Below, one piece after another: positions 24,866-33,674 of a stretch of DNA of 64,000 nt. The DNA comes from Burkholderia mayonis (lineage in GTDB: Bacteria > Pseudomonadota > Gammaproteobacteria > Burkholderiales > Burkholderiaceae): positions 2,170,001-2,234,000 of the forward strand of contig NZ_CP013387.1 of assembly GCF_001523745.2 (NCBI RefSeq). The letters run 5' to 3'. Below the pieces are notes generated by a model. That model did no database searches. It had not been told where the DNA came from and was given only the letters and a program-made list of their open reading frames with translations. The position numbers and the translations under genes were made by a program. How positions within the stretch are numbered: the first letter of the stretch is position 1; every line of letters begins with the position of its first letter.

Positions 24866-26206
24866 TTGATACAGATCTTCGCGCTCGTCGGCGCGTTGTT
24901 CCTCGTGGCCCTCAACGGCTTTTTCGTCGCCGCCGAATTCGGTCTCGTCAAACTGCGTGCGACGCGCGTCAAGTCTCTCGCCCGCCAGCACGGCCTGCGC
25001 GGGCGCATCCTGCGGATCGTCCATGCGCGGCTCGACGCGTATCTGTCCGCCTGCCAGCTCGGCATCACGCTCGCCTCGCTCGGCCTCGGCTGGATAGGCG
25101 AGCCGGCGTTCGCCGCGTTGCTGTCGCCGATCCTCGCGTTCGTCGGCGTCGAGTCGGAACGGCTCGTGCATCTGATCTCGCTCGTGTTCGCGTTTTCGAT
25201 GATCTCGTTCCTGCACATCGTCGTCGGCGAGCTCGCACCGAAATCGATGGCGATCCGCCAGGCCGAGAAGACCGGCCTATGGGTCGCGATTCCGCTCTAC
25301 GCGTTCTACTGGGCGATGTATCCGGCGATCTGGGTGCTCAACTCGAGCGCGAACGCGGTGCTGCGGCTCGCGGGGCTGTCCGCCGATCACGGCGGCGACG
25401 CGCACTACTCGACCGACGAGCTGAAGCTGATCTTGCGCAGCCGTCGAAACACGGCCGGCGCGGCGAAGGCGTCGAAGGACACGTACAGCACCGACGAATG
25501 GAACACGCTCGCGCATTCGCTCGATTTCTCGTCGATGACCGTATCGGACCTGATGCGGCCCGCGCACGAGATGGTCGGCCTGCGCCGCGACGTGCCGCTC
25601 GCGGACAACATGGAAGTCGTCGCACGCCACCGCTTCAGCCGCTACCCGCTCTTCGACGACAAGTCGCGCGAGCGCGTGAACGGCCTCATCCACCTGAAGG
25701 ATCTGCTGCTCGCGCGGCACGCGGGCGCGTCGCTAGCCGACTTGTCCGACTACATGCGCCCGGTACAGTACGTGAAGCCCGACACGCCCGCGCTCGACCT
25801 GTTCCGCCGCTTTCGCAAGGGCGCGCCGCACTTCGCGCTCGTCGGCAAGAAAGGCGAGAAGCCGATTGGCTACCTGACGCTCGACAACCTGCTCGGCGCG
25901 CTCGTCGGCCAGATCCACGACGAGTTCCGTCAGGGCGATTCGGACTGGAGCCGCCTCGACGACGGCACGCTGATCGGCAAGGGCAGCCTGCCGGTCGTGT
26001 CGCTCGAACAGGCGCTCGGGATCGACATCGACGAGGGTCGTGCGGAATCGGTCGGCGGCCTCGTGATCCAGGCGCTCAACGACCTGCCGACCGAAGGCCA
26101 ACGCGTGTCGTTCGATCGCTTCGACGTCGTCGTGAAGAAGATGATCGGGCCGCGGATCGTGCTCGTGCGCGTGTATCCGAAGGCGTTCAAGGAGGCGGAC
26201 GAATGA
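24866..26206 (+). CDS. CNNM/CorC-type transporter (hemolysin-like) with CBS pair
   Basis: 446 residues. The N-terminal CNNM (DUF21) domain has about four membrane helices (FALVGALFLVALNGFFVAAEFGLVKLRATRVKSLA.., YLSACQLGITLASLGLGWIGEPA.., VVGELAPKSMAI). Two CBS domains follow (TVSDLMRPAHEMVGLRRDVPLADNMEVVARHRFSRYPLFDD.., YMRPVQYVKPDTPALDLFRRFRKGAPHFALV), and a CorC_HlyC domain ends the protein. The family is linked to Mg2+/Co2+ efflux. The start is a TTG (24866) 10 bp after a ggag ribosome-binding site; no ATG is available at the conserved N-terminus. Confidence 0.92.
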   Translation: MIQIFALVGALFLVALNGFFVAAEFGLVKLRATRVKSLARQHGLRGRILRIVHARLDAYLSACQLGITLASLGLGWIGEPAFAALLSPILAFVGVESERLVHLISLVFAFSMISFLHIVVGELAPKSMAIRQAEKTGLWVAIPLYAFYWAMYPAIWVLNSSANAVLRLAGLSADHGGDAHYSTDELKLILRSRRNTAGAAKASKDTYSTDEWNTLAHSLDFSSMTVSDLMRPAHEMVGLRRDVPLADNMEVVARHRFSRYPLFDDKSRERVNGLIHLKDLLLARHAGASLADLSDYMRPVQYVKPDTPALDLFRRFRKGAPHFALVGKKGEKPIGYLTLDNLLGALVGQIHDEFRQGDSDWSRLDDGTLIGKGSLPVVSLEQALGIDIDEGRAESVGGLVIQALNDLPTEGQRVSFDRFDVVVKKMIGPRIVLVRVYPKAFKEADE

Positions 26207-26252
26207 GCGGGCGGCGCGCGAAAGTGCGGCTGCGGCTGCGTAGGATGGCGAA

Positions 26253-26843
26253 ATGACCGATGTCCTCGCACTGCCGCCGTACTACCTGATCACGCCGGAG
26301 CCGGCCTCCGGTTCCGACGCGGACCTCGCGGCGTTTCTCGACCGGCTGTCGGCCGCGCTCGCGACGGGGCTCACACTTGTCCAATTGCGCGTGAAGTCGC
26401 TCGATGCCGCCGCGTACGCGGCGCTCGCCGCCGACGCGATCGCACGATGCCGCGCGCAACGCGCGCACCTGATCGTCAACGGGCCGATCGATGCCGATGC
26501 AGTGCTCGCGCTCGGCGCAAGCGGCGTGCATCTCGGCAGCGCGGCGCTGCGAAACGCGAGCGCGCGCCCCATCTCTTCGGACTACCTGCTATCGGCCGCG
26601 TGCCACTCGCTCGACGAGCTACGGCACGCGGAGCGCATCGGCGCGGATTTCGCGACGCTCTCCCCGGTCCTGCCGACGCTCACGCACCCCGGCGCGCCGA
26701 CGCTCGGCTGGCGCCGCTTCGCCGAATACGCGGCGCAAGCGCGCATGCCCGTCTACGCGCTCGGCGGGATGACGCGCGAGCATCTGGCGACGGCGCGCGC
26801 GCATCGCGCGCACGGCATCGCCAGCATTCGAGGGCTCTGGTAG
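26253..26843 (+). CDS. ThiE/TenI-like thiamine phosphate synthase family protein
   Basis: 196 residues, a TIM-barrel of the thiamine-phosphate synthase superfamily. It shows YLITPEP at the start, LVQLRVKSLDAAAY (pyrophosphate/HMP region), LIVNGPIDADAVLALGASGVHLGS (the ND..GVHLG motif, here NG instead of ND) and FATLSPVLPT..PTLGW..YALGGMT. The family couples HMP-PP and thiazole phosphate or, in TenI, aromatises the thiazole. The altered ND (NG) and small size suggest a TenI-like or MutT-associated role over a canonical ThiE. It lies 46 bp after the CNNM gene, same strand. Confidence 0.8.
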   Translation: MTDVLALPPYYLITPEPASGSDADLAAFLDRLSAALATGLTLVQLRVKSLDAAAYAALAADAIARCRAQRAHLIVNGPIDADAVLALGASGVHLGSAALRNASARPISSDYLLSAACHSLDELRHAERIGADFATLSPVLPTLTHPGAPTLGWRRFAEYAAQARMPVYALGGMTREHLATARAHRAHGIASIRGLW

Positions 26844-26995
26844 GAGACGATCCAGCAACGGGCGCCACGCGCCTGTCACCTCGTCACGCGCACGCCGTCT
26901 TCGGCCCGCGTTCGTTCAGCCATCCTGATCGGACGAAACGGCGCAGGCGCCGCCGGCTCGGCCGACGCGACGCCCCCCCGAGCGCTTTCGCCCGC

Positions 26996-28639
26996 TCAAA
27001 CGCTGCCCAACGGTCGCGGCGCGACATCCGCGTAGCGACGCGCATCGTGCGTTAGCGCGTACTGATTGACGTCACCCGTCAGCCACGCGACGAGCGCATA
27101 TGCCGGCAGTTCGCCGCCGTCGACGCGATCTCTCGCGCGGCCCGGTGTCTCGAACACGATCATCCCGTCCGGCGCGCCGTAGAACGGCACCGGCTGCGGC
27201 GACAGATTCAGCGCGATGCTGAGCGTCTCTCCGTCGCCGAGCCGCCACGCGGCGACTAGCGCATCGGCTTCGACGCCGTCGGCCGTGCGCAGCATGTCTG
27301 CGGTGCGTGGCTGCACGTCGGGGAGGCGCGGCGCGATCAGCTTCGCGCGCACCGCGAGCGCCGACTGCAGGAAGTGGCGTCGCGACGGGTCGCCCGCAGC
27401 TTCGTCGAAGATCAGCGGAATCTGCGGTGTCAGCAACGACAGCGCGAGCGCCGCGAGATCCGCCTCGCGCGCATCGCGCACGACACCGTCGGACAGCACG
27501 AGCGATGTGAGCGGTAGCCCAACGTCGGCCATCCCGCCGTCGCCGATCGGCTGCGCGCGCTGGAACACCGCGCCGTCCGCAGTCAATGCGCGCGCGAGCG
27601 CGTGAATCGACTGATGAGTCGACACGCCGTCACCGCGCGCGCGGTCACGGCGGCCCGTCAGCCGGTACAGCGCGCGCTCGCCGCTGCCGTTCCATTGCGC
27701 GTCGAAATGCGTATCGGCGAGATGTGACGGATGCCGCTCGCTGCCGAGCACCAGATGCACGATCCGATCGGTCGGCATCGCCGCATGCACGCGGTCGGCG
27801 ATCTCGCACAGCCACGTGCTGTCGATGCGATCCGCCTCGCGGATTCGCAGCCCGTCGCATCGATATTCTTCGAGCCAGTACAGCGCGTTGTCGCAGAAAA
27901 ACTCGCAGACCTGCGGATGATCGAGCGCGAGCGGCGGCGCCTGCAGCGGATCGTCGCGCGTATGGAAGAAAGGCTGTGCGTAGCGCCGCATTTCGTCGGT
28001 GCCGCAGCCGAAGCGCGCGTAATCGAGATCGAGCAGTACCGCGAGACCGAAGCCATGTGCGTCGTCGATCAGTTGCTTCAGCGCCTCGGGGCCGCCGTAA
28101 GTGGCGATCGGCGCGAACGGCAGGCTGTCGTCACGCGCTTGCGGCGCCGCGAGCAGCTCGAGCGCCGTCACGCCGAGCCGCGCGAGCTGCGGCAGACGGC
28201 GGCGCACGCCGTCGTAGCCGCCCGCCGCGCCGGGCTGGACCGCGTAGAGCGCGATCTCCTCCCACGGCCGGCCGCGCCAGAACGTATGGCGCCACGTGAA
28301 CGCGCGCGGATCGATCACTTCGCTCGGCCCTTCGATGCCTTCCGGCTGCGAGCGCGAGGCAGGATCGGGAATCGTCAGAGAATCATCGAGCCGGTACCGG
28401 TAGCGCGTATGGGCGCCGCAATCGGCAAACGTCTCGAACCAGCCGTCGCCAGCGGGCGCCATCGGCAGTTCATGCGGGCCGTCCGCGGTTTCGAGCGCGA
28501 GCGTGGCGGTCGCATGCGCGGGCGCCCAGACGCGGAAATGCGTGCGTGTGGTCGCACCAGCCGCGCCGCACGGTTGTGCGCCGAACGGCAGGCAATGCGA
28601 ATGGTGCCGCGCATATGGATCGTGAGGACATTCGGACAT
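26996..28639 (-). CDS. GH13 TreZ-like protein with lost catalytic residues
   Basis: 547 residues resembling malto-oligosyltrehalose trehalohydrolase. It has a CBM48-like N-terminus (THFRVWAPAHATATLALE), then a TIM barrel and a C-terminal beta domain. The catalytic sites are degenerate. Beta-3 DVVYNH reads DLDYARF. The nucleophile Asp expected in DGLRLDA is Arg267 (DGLRIREADRI). The general-acid Glu in LxxEDxRN is Gly299 (LVLGSERH). The beta-7 NHD is SDG. The frame is intact with normal codon use, so it is conserved as a protein rather than decaying. A non-catalytic glycan-binding or regulatory role is possible. Divergent from the methyltransferase downstream. Confidence 0.8.
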   Translation of the reverse strand: MSECPHDPYARHHSHCLPFGAQPCGAAGATTRTHFRVWAPAHATATLALETADGPHELPMAPAGDGWFETFADCGAHTRYRYRLDDSLTIPDPASRSQPEGIEGPSEVIDPRAFTWRHTFWRGRPWEEIALYAVQPGAAGGYDGVRRRLPQLARLGVTALELLAAPQARDDSLPFAPIATYGGPEALKQLIDDAHGFGLAVLLDLDYARFGCGTDEMRRYAQPFFHTRDDPLQAPPLALDHPQVCEFFCDNALYWLEEYRCDGLRIREADRIDSTWLCEIADRVHAAMPTDRIVHLVLGSERHPSHLADTHFDAQWNGSGERALYRLTGRRDRARGDGVSTHQSIHALARALTADGAVFQRAQPIGDGGMADVGLPLTSLVLSDGVVRDAREADLAALALSLLTPQIPLIFDEAAGDPSRRHFLQSALAVRAKLIAPRLPDVQPRTADMLRTADGVEADALVAAWRLGDGETLSIALNLSPQPVPFYGAPDGMIVFETPGRARDRVDGGELPAYALVAWLTGDVNQYALTHDARRYADVAPRPLGSV

Positions 28640-28918
28640 GATGCGCTCCTCCTGCGTTCAGAGGCATGACGATGCGCCGTGTGCGGCGCACATGCATGAC
28701 ACGCGTGGCCCGACGAAGAAGGGGCAATCAGTATGCGCCGATTCGGGCCGCGATGCGAGCGTCGCAGCAGGCTTTAAACGTGGAGTGACCCTGAAAAAGA
28801 GCGGTAGTCGCGATACCATGATCGACGCTTGACTTGTTGCGGCTCGCGCCGCCGTCTACGCTCCTGCTTCGTTTCGCACGCCACCCCGGCCGCGCATTTG
28901 ATCAGGAGTCCGACCGCC
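28640..28918. other. Divergent intergenic region, no gene seen
   Basis: 279 bp between the TreZ-like gene and the methyltransferase. No recognisable RNA or short ORF was found. A leader with aggag at 28903-28907 precedes the methyltransferase ATG at 28919. Confidence 0.6.
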
Positions 28919-29632
28919 ATGTCCACGCCATCCGGCGCCGCAAAATTCGACCCATCGCGCGCCGCGGAATACGCGGCGCAAAGCCGAATCGCGCTCGCGG
29001 GCTACGACGCGTGTCACGATCTCGCCGCGTGCATGCTCGCGTCTTCCGCCGCGGCGGAAGACGGCGCCGCGCAGATCCTCGTCGCGGGCGCGGGCGGCAC
29101 CGCGCGCGAGATCGTCGCGCTCGCGGGCCTCGAGCCCGGCTGGCGCTTCACCGCCGTCGATCCTTCACAGCCGATGCTCGACCTCGCACGCGCGAACGTC
29201 GCGGCGGCCGGCCTCGACGCGCGCGTGCGAATGCATCATGGCTATGTCGACGATCTGCCGCCCGACGCGCGCTTCGACGGCGCGACGTTGATCGGCGTGC
29301 TGCATCACGTGCCCGGCGACGACCCGAAGGCCGCGCTGCTCGGCTCGATCGCGCGGCGCTTGAAGCCGGGCGCGCCGCTCGTCGTCGCAGGCAACTACCG
29401 CCGCTACGCCGAGCATCCGCGGCTGCTGAGCGCATGGGCGCAGCGCTGGCGGATGCACGGGGCATCGCCCGACGAAGTCGCGCAGAAGCTCGCGACGATC
29501 CTGCGCGGCGCCGATCCGCCCGCGTCCGAGGACGCCGTGCTTGCGCTGCTCGACGCCGCCGGGTTTCGCGAGCCGGTGCGGTTTTTCGCGAGCCTGTTCT
29601 GGGGCGCGTGGATCGCGACGCACGGTGCGTGA
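28919..29632 (+). CDS. Class I SAM-dependent methyltransferase
   Basis: 237 residues from ATG 28919, with aggag upstream. The Rossmann core shows motif I ILVAGAGGTAREIVALAG (about residue 55), the acidic end of beta-2 FTAVDPSQPMLDLARANV, and FDGATLIGVLHHVPGDDPKAALLGSIARRLKPGAPLVVAGNYR (motifs II-III). The substrate is unknown. Family resembles methyltransferase type 12. It stands alone between the GH13-like gene and the end of the halogenase operon. Confidence 0.88.
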   Translation: MSTPSGAAKFDPSRAAEYAAQSRIALAGYDACHDLAACMLASSAAAEDGAAQILVAGAGGTAREIVALAGLEPGWRFTAVDPSQPMLDLARANVAAAGLDARVRMHHGYVDDLPPDARFDGATLIGVLHHVPGDDPKAALLGSIARRLKPGAPLVVAGNYRRYAEHPRLLSAWAQRWRMHGASPDEVAQKLATILRGADPPASEDAVLALLDAAGFREPVRFFASLFWGAWIATHGA

Positions 29633-29795
29633 GCGGTGGGGCGGGACGGGAGAGACGACGGCACCCGCGCATCGATCGATCAGGCATGCTCGCGACTCGT
29701 CCGTCGCCCGCTCGTCCCGTCGCGTCATACGTGGATTGCGTCGCTCGCCCCGTCGACGACGATCGTTCGACGCTGCACACGAACCGTGCGTCCGC

Positions 29796-30398
29796 TCAAT
29801 GCCCCAACACCGAATACGCGAGCGAGCCCGAAAACGTCGCGAGCACGAGCGACGCACAGCGCATGAACGTCGACGTATGCGCGGCCCACGAACGCTGCGA
29901 CGTCAGCAGGCCGCCGAGACTCGACCAGCCGACGCCGATCGGCGCCAGCACGACCAGGAACGCGACGACCGCCCATCCGAAGTAGCTGAGCGACCTGAAC
30001 GCTTCGAGCGGGAACATCGTGCTCGCGAACAGCAGCGCCTTCGGATTCATCAGTGTCGCGACGAACAGGTCTCCGAAGCCGATCGGGCCTGCGGACAGGT
30101 CGTGCAGCGCGCGGCTCTTCGTCCACATCTTGACTGCGAGCCACAGGATGTATGCGGCGCTCAACAGCTTGATCGTGCCGAAGAGCCACGGCCGGCTGGC
30201 CGCCACCGACAGCAGGAAGAATCCCCATAGCGAGATCGCGGCGACATAGCCCAGCGCCTCCGCAATCACGAGGCGCCAGGTGCCGCGCAGGCCGACCTTC
30301 AGGCCCGACGACAGCAGCAGCGTGTTCGTCGGCCCCGGCACGATCAGCACGAGCGACACGTAGAACGACATCTTGAGCAATGCATCCTGAATGAGCAC
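29796..30398 (-). CDS. LysE/RhtB-family amino-acid exporter (last gene of the halogenase operon)
   Basis: 200 residues with six membrane segments and the LysE/RhtB signature near the N-terminus (VSLVLIVPGPTNTLLLSSGLKVGLRG) and LFVATLMNPKALLFASTMFP in the middle. The family exports free amino acids such as homoserine, threonine, lysine or cysteine derivatives. It begins 36 bp after the cupin stop, same strand, so it is probably cotranscribed with the halogenase genes. This fits a product that is a small free amino acid, and could also give self-protection. Confidence 0.9.
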   Translation of the reverse strand: MLIQDALLKMSFYVSLVLIVPGPTNTLLLSSGLKVGLRGTWRLVIAEALGYVAAISLWGFFLLSVAASRPWLFGTIKLLSAAYILWLAVKMWTKSRALHDLSAGPIGFGDLFVATLMNPKALLFASTMFPLEAFRSLSYFGWAVVAFLVVLAPIGVGWSSLGGLLTSQRSWAAHTSTFMRCASLVLATFSGSLAYSVLGH

Positions 30399-30434
30399 GG
30401 CGCCTCCTCGGTTCGTCGGTCTCGTTGGTAGCCG

Positions 30435-30881
30435 TCATCGTTCGGTCGCCGACGCGGACGAAGCCGCGGCCGACGCGCCGGCGAAATAGCGATTGCCGCC
30501 CGGCGCGAGCCAGTCGGCCCGCAGCGGCGTGAACACGTCTAGATCGACTGCGTCTTCGAGACACAGCGCGTTGTGCGGCACGTTCGCGGGAATGTGCAGG
30601 ATCTCGCCCGGCCCGACCTCAGCCTCGTGCTCGAGTTGCACGCCGTAGCGGAACAGCAGGCACCCTTCCAGGATGTAAGTGAATTGCTCGTTCGGATGCG
30701 AGTGCGTCCCGACGAACGCGCCTTTCTTCAGGAACAGCTTCGCCATCATCAGCGCGTCGCCCGAGACGACCTGCCGCTCGATCCGATCGGTCAATACTTC
30801 GCGCTCGACCCAATCCCATGCGCCGAAACCTCGTTCATTCAAACCGGCCACGATTGCCTCCTCGTTCGATCGTTCGATCAT
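30435..30881 (-). CDS. Cupin-domain protein
   Basis: 148 residues, single cupin barrel. Metal-binding motif 1 is GTHSHPNEQFTYILEG (two His and a Glu in the HxHx3-5Ex6G pattern) and motif 2 is GEILHIPANVPHNAL, with the third His. Fe(II), Mn(II) or Zn(II) binding is likely. Roles in such operons range from dioxygenase to isomerase or a non-catalytic binding role; none can be chosen. It sits 20 bp after the aldolase and before the LysE exporter. The start is ATG 30881 (MIERSNEEAIVAGLNERGFG). Confidence 0.85.
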   Translation of the reverse strand: MIERSNEEAIVAGLNERGFGAWDWVEREVLTDRIERQVVSGDALMMAKLFLKKGAFVGTHSHPNEQFTYILEGCLLFRYGVQLEHEAEVGPGEILHIPANVPHNALCLEDAVDLDVFTPLRADWLAPGGNRYFAGASAAASSASATER

Positions 30882-30901
30882 GTGAAGCAGCGCCCGCGCG
30901 C

Positions 30902-31945
30902 CTACGCGGACAGCTCGCGAATCCGCACGCCGTCGGTCGCGCGCTGTGCGTCCCGCTCGCGCGCGAGCCGGCTCGCCTCTTCGATGATGATGTCTTCCTG
31001 TCCGGCGACGAGCTTGCGCTCCGCGAGCCGCTTGTACAGCTCGAACTCGTTGACGTCGAACTCCTGCGCCGCCTTCTGGATGTGCGGCACATAGCCGGAG
31101 AAGAGTCCGTACAGCCCGCTCGCGATGTTCGCCGGCTGGATGTGCGCCGTCTTGGGATTCAGGAATGCGTCGGTGCTGCGCGCGAGCGTCATCACAAGCT
31201 CGAACGTCGTGCGCGTGTCGTGCCCCTCCCGCTCCATCGCGGCGACGAGCGTCTCGAGCTGCGTGTTGCCCGCACCCGCGCCGAAGCCCTTCACGCATGC
31301 GTCGACGATGCGTGCGCCCGCTTCGAGCGCGACGAGACTGTTCGCGACCGCGAGCCCGAGGTTGTTGTGCGCGTGAAAGCCGACGTCGATGTCGAGGCCG
31401 TCGACGAGACATTCGACTTTCGCGCGCACGAGCGACGGCGTCGAATAGCCGGCACTGTCCATCAGCACCACCGCCTGCGCACCATAACGTTCCATCAGCC
31501 GGGCCTGCGCGAGCAACACGTCGGGCGGCGCCATGTGCGACATCATCAGCACACCGAACGCCGTCCGGCCGGCGAGCCTTGTCTGCTCGATGAAGCGCGC
31601 AGATACGTTCGCCTCGGTGCAATGCGTCGCGACGCGCACGACGTCGACGCCGGTCTCGAGCGCGAGCGCGATATCCGCCGCCTTGCCGAGCCCAGGAATG
31701 AAATGCACGCCGAGCCGACTCGTGCGCAGCGCGGCGCGCGCGGTCTCGAGCATCATGCGATCGCCAATAGGCGTCTGCCCGAGCAGGCACGACGAGCCGC
31801 CGAGGCCATTGCCATGCCCGACTTCGACGACGTCGATGCCCGCGTCGTCGGCCGCGCGCGCATACGCATGAATCTGCGCGGCGCTCAGTTGATGGCGAAT
31901 CGCGTGGTTGCCGTCGCGCAAGGTCGCATCGCTGATCAGTATCAT
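30902..31945 (-). CDS. 4-Hydroxy-2-oxovalerate aldolase (DmpG/BphI-type)
   Basis: 347 residues, full length. The DRE-TIM aldolase signature ISDATLRDGNHAIRHQLSAAQIHAYARAAD is at the N-terminus, and the Mn-binding HxH is in DVGFHAHNNLGLAVANSL. The C-terminal communication domain (NIASGLYGLFSGYVPHIQKAAQEFDVNEFELYKRLAERKLVAGQED) is the part that contacts the aldehyde dehydrogenase partner. It interconverts 4-hydroxy-2-oxoacids with pyruvate plus an aldehyde. Start and the partner gene's stop overlap by 4 bp (ATGA), so the complex subunits are coupled. No hydratase or ring-cleavage genes are nearby. Confidence 0.95.
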   Translation of the reverse strand: MILISDATLRDGNHAIRHQLSAAQIHAYARAADDAGIDVVEVGHGNGLGGSSCLLGQTPIGDRMMLETARAALRTSRLGVHFIPGLGKAADIALALETGVDVVRVATHCTEANVSARFIEQTRLAGRTAFGVLMMSHMAPPDVLLAQARLMERYGAQAVVLMDSAGYSTPSLVRAKVECLVDGLDIDVGFHAHNNLGLAVANSLVALEAGARIVDACVKGFGAGAGNTQLETLVAAMEREGHDTRTTFELVMTLARSTDAFLNPKTAHIQPANIASGLYGLFSGYVPHIQKAAQEFDVNEFELYKRLAERKLVAGQEDIIIEEASRLARERDAQRATDGVRIRELSA

Positions 31946-32835
31946 TGTGTGGCTCCTTGTCTGGCGGTTGCATGCCGATGCGAAGCGACCGCGAGCGCCG
32001 CGCAATTGATGATGTCCAGATTGCCCGCGTACTCGGGCAAATAGTCGCCGCGCCCGCGCACCGTCAGGCCGATCGTGATCCTGCCCTGGCTCTCGAGCGG
32101 TTCGACGACGAGCCGATAGCCGGGTACGTATTCGCGAACCTTCTCGACCATGTCGGCGACGCACGCTCGCACCCGGTCGAAATCTCGATAGCGCGCATAC
32201 GCATAGAGCGTCGTCTGCATCCGCACGCCGGGCTCGGCAGGATTGATGTTGAGGATCGCCTTCGTCTTCTTCGCACCGCTGAACTTCGCAAGCGCGTACT
32301 CGGTCGTCGTCATGTACTCGTCGATGTTCTCGCGCGTCGCGATGCCTGCGCTGCGCGACGCGATCGCCGACACCACCTCCAGGTACTCGATCTCGTCGAC
32401 CGCCTGCTTCAACGCGTACGCGAGCGGCAGGCTCGCCTGCCCGCCGCAGGTAATCAGGTTCACGTTCTGCTCGGCGCCCATGTCGTCCAGATTGATGCAC
32501 GGTACGCACAGGCGTCCGAGCTTCGCCGGCGTCAGGTCGATCACGAACTTGTCCGCACCCGAGAAGAAGCGATTGTTGAGCTTGTGCGCGGCGGCGGACG
32601 TCGCGTCGAACACGAGGTCATACGCGTTCTCGTGCTCTTTCAGGAAGTCGAGCCCGTCGCTCGACGTCTCGACGTTGCAGCTTCGCGCAAGCTTGAGACC
32701 TTCGCTCTGCGCATTGCGTCCGACGACAAACTTCAGATCGAATTGTTCGGATGCCTTGATTTTGAACATCAGATCGAGGCCGATGCTGCCCGATCCGAGG
32801 ATCGCCACGCGCGTTCGCGATGACTTGTTCTTCAT
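31942..32835 (-). CDS. Acylating acetaldehyde dehydrogenase (DmpF/BphJ-type)
   Basis: 297 residues. NAD-binding start VAILGSGSIGLDLMFKIKAS, catalytic Cys in VNLITCGGQASLPL and the family region DLTPAKLGRLCVPCINL. It interconverts an aldehyde with its acyl-CoA using NAD(H), channelling the aldehyde to or from the aldolase. Both neighbours overlap by ATGA: the thioesterase upstream (stop at 32832) and the aldolase downstream. In catabolic meta-cleavage pathways the pair ends a degradation chain. Here, next to a carrier protein and a halogenase, the reverse (biosynthetic) direction is plausible. Confidence 0.94.
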   Translation of the reverse strand: MKNKSSRTRVAILGSGSIGLDLMFKIKASEQFDLKFVVGRNAQSEGLKLARSCNVETSSDGLDFLKEHENAYDLVFDATSAAAHKLNNRFFSGADKFVIDLTPAKLGRLCVPCINLDDMGAEQNVNLITCGGQASLPLAYALKQAVDEIEYLEVVSAIASRSAGIATRENIDEYMTTTEYALAKFSGAKKTKAILNINPAEPGVRMQTTLYAYARYRDFDRVRACVADMVEKVREYVPGYRLVVEPLESQGRITIGLTVRGRGDYLPEYAGNLDIINCAALAVASHRHATARQGATQ

Positions 32836-33674
32836 GTTTCGCTCTCCTCCGTCAAATGACGCACGTGCGCCGTCGCATCGCGCGTGCCGCTCGGCCCGCC
32901 CGCCGCGTCGTGCGCGAGCAGACGCTCCAGTTCGCGACCGACTTCGGCAAGCACGCGGTCTTCTTCGCTGTGCATAAAGAAATGGCCGCCGGAAAACCCG
33001 GCGTAACGCACGAGCCCGCTCGTCTCCGCGAGCCAGCCTTCGAGCCCGGCATCGCTGACGAGGCCGTCGTTCGAGCCGTGCAGCACGAGCATCGGGCAAT
33101 CGAGCGGCGGCGCCTCGACGTAGCGGTACATCGCCGAGATCGTCAGATCAGCGCGCAGCCGCGGCAGCCACAGGTCGCGCAACACCGGATCGGCGATCAG
33201 CGCGTCGGGCGTGCCGTTGTAATCGCGCACCGCGGCGATGAACGCGTCGTCGGGCAGCGTCTGGATGCCCGCGTCCCGCCATTTGAAGCGCGGCGCGCTG
33301 CGACCCGACGCGACGAACAGCGATGGTGTCGCGAAACCGCGCGCGCGCAGCAAGCGTGCGAGATCGAACGCGATCAGCGCGCCCATGCTGTGGCCGAAGA
33401 ACGCGTAGGGAAGATCGAGCAGCGGCGGCACGGTTTCCGCGAGCGCCGCAACGATCGGCTCCGCCTGCTCGATCAACGGCTCGCCGAGCCGATACTCGCG
33501 GCCGGGCAGTTGCACCGCGACGACTTCGACCCAATCCGGCAAGGCGCCGGGCCACGTCCGGAAGATCGACGCGGTCGCGCCCGCGTAGTGGAAGCAGAAG
33601 AGACGCACGCGCGCGTTGCGCGCCGCATGGACGATCAGCCACGGCGAATCGGCCGCCGATTCACGTGCGTTCAT
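32832..33674 (-). CDS. Type II thioesterase, copy 2
   Basis: 280 residues from ATG 33674. Alpha/beta-hydrolase of the GrsT-like type II thioesterase family: VRLFCFHYAGATASIFRTWP, the nucleophile box FFGHSMGALIAF, then Asp in VLHGSNDGLVSDAG and His in FSGGHFFMHSEEDRVL. These enzymes clear or release aminoacyl chains from carrier proteins. It closely resembles the other thioesterase in this operon (35321-36118), including the shared LFCFHYAG and PGRE.RL.EPL blocks, so the two are likely duplicates. A 30-residue polar tail (AGGPSGTRDATAHVRHLTEE) is extra. Start and stop overlap neighbours by 4 bp. Confidence 0.92.
   Translation of the reverse strand: MNARESAADSPWLIVHAARNARVRLFCFHYAGATASIFRTWPGALPDWVEVVAVQLPGREYRLGEPLIEQAEPIVAALAETVPPLLDLPYAFFGHSMGALIAFDLARLLRARGFATPSLFVASGRSAPRFKWRDAGIQTLPDDAFIAAVRDYNGTPDALIADPVLRDLWLPRLRADLTISAMYRYVEAPPLDCPMLVLHGSNDGLVSDAGLEGWLAETSGLVRYAGFSGGHFFMHSEEDRVLAEVGRELERLLAHDAAGGPSGTRDATAHVRHLTEESET

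Noticed and set aside
30902..32835. Interpretation of the aldolase/dehydrogenase pair as an aromatic meta-cleavage pathway
   Set aside because: No ring-cleavage dioxygenase, hydrolase or 2-hydroxypentadienoate hydratase is nearby, and the pair is coupled to carrier-protein genes.
31942..33099. Longer start of the aldehyde dehydrogenase frame (385 codons)
   Set aside because: The first 88 codons are the thioesterase 3' end read in another frame; the Rossmann core begins right after ATG 32835.
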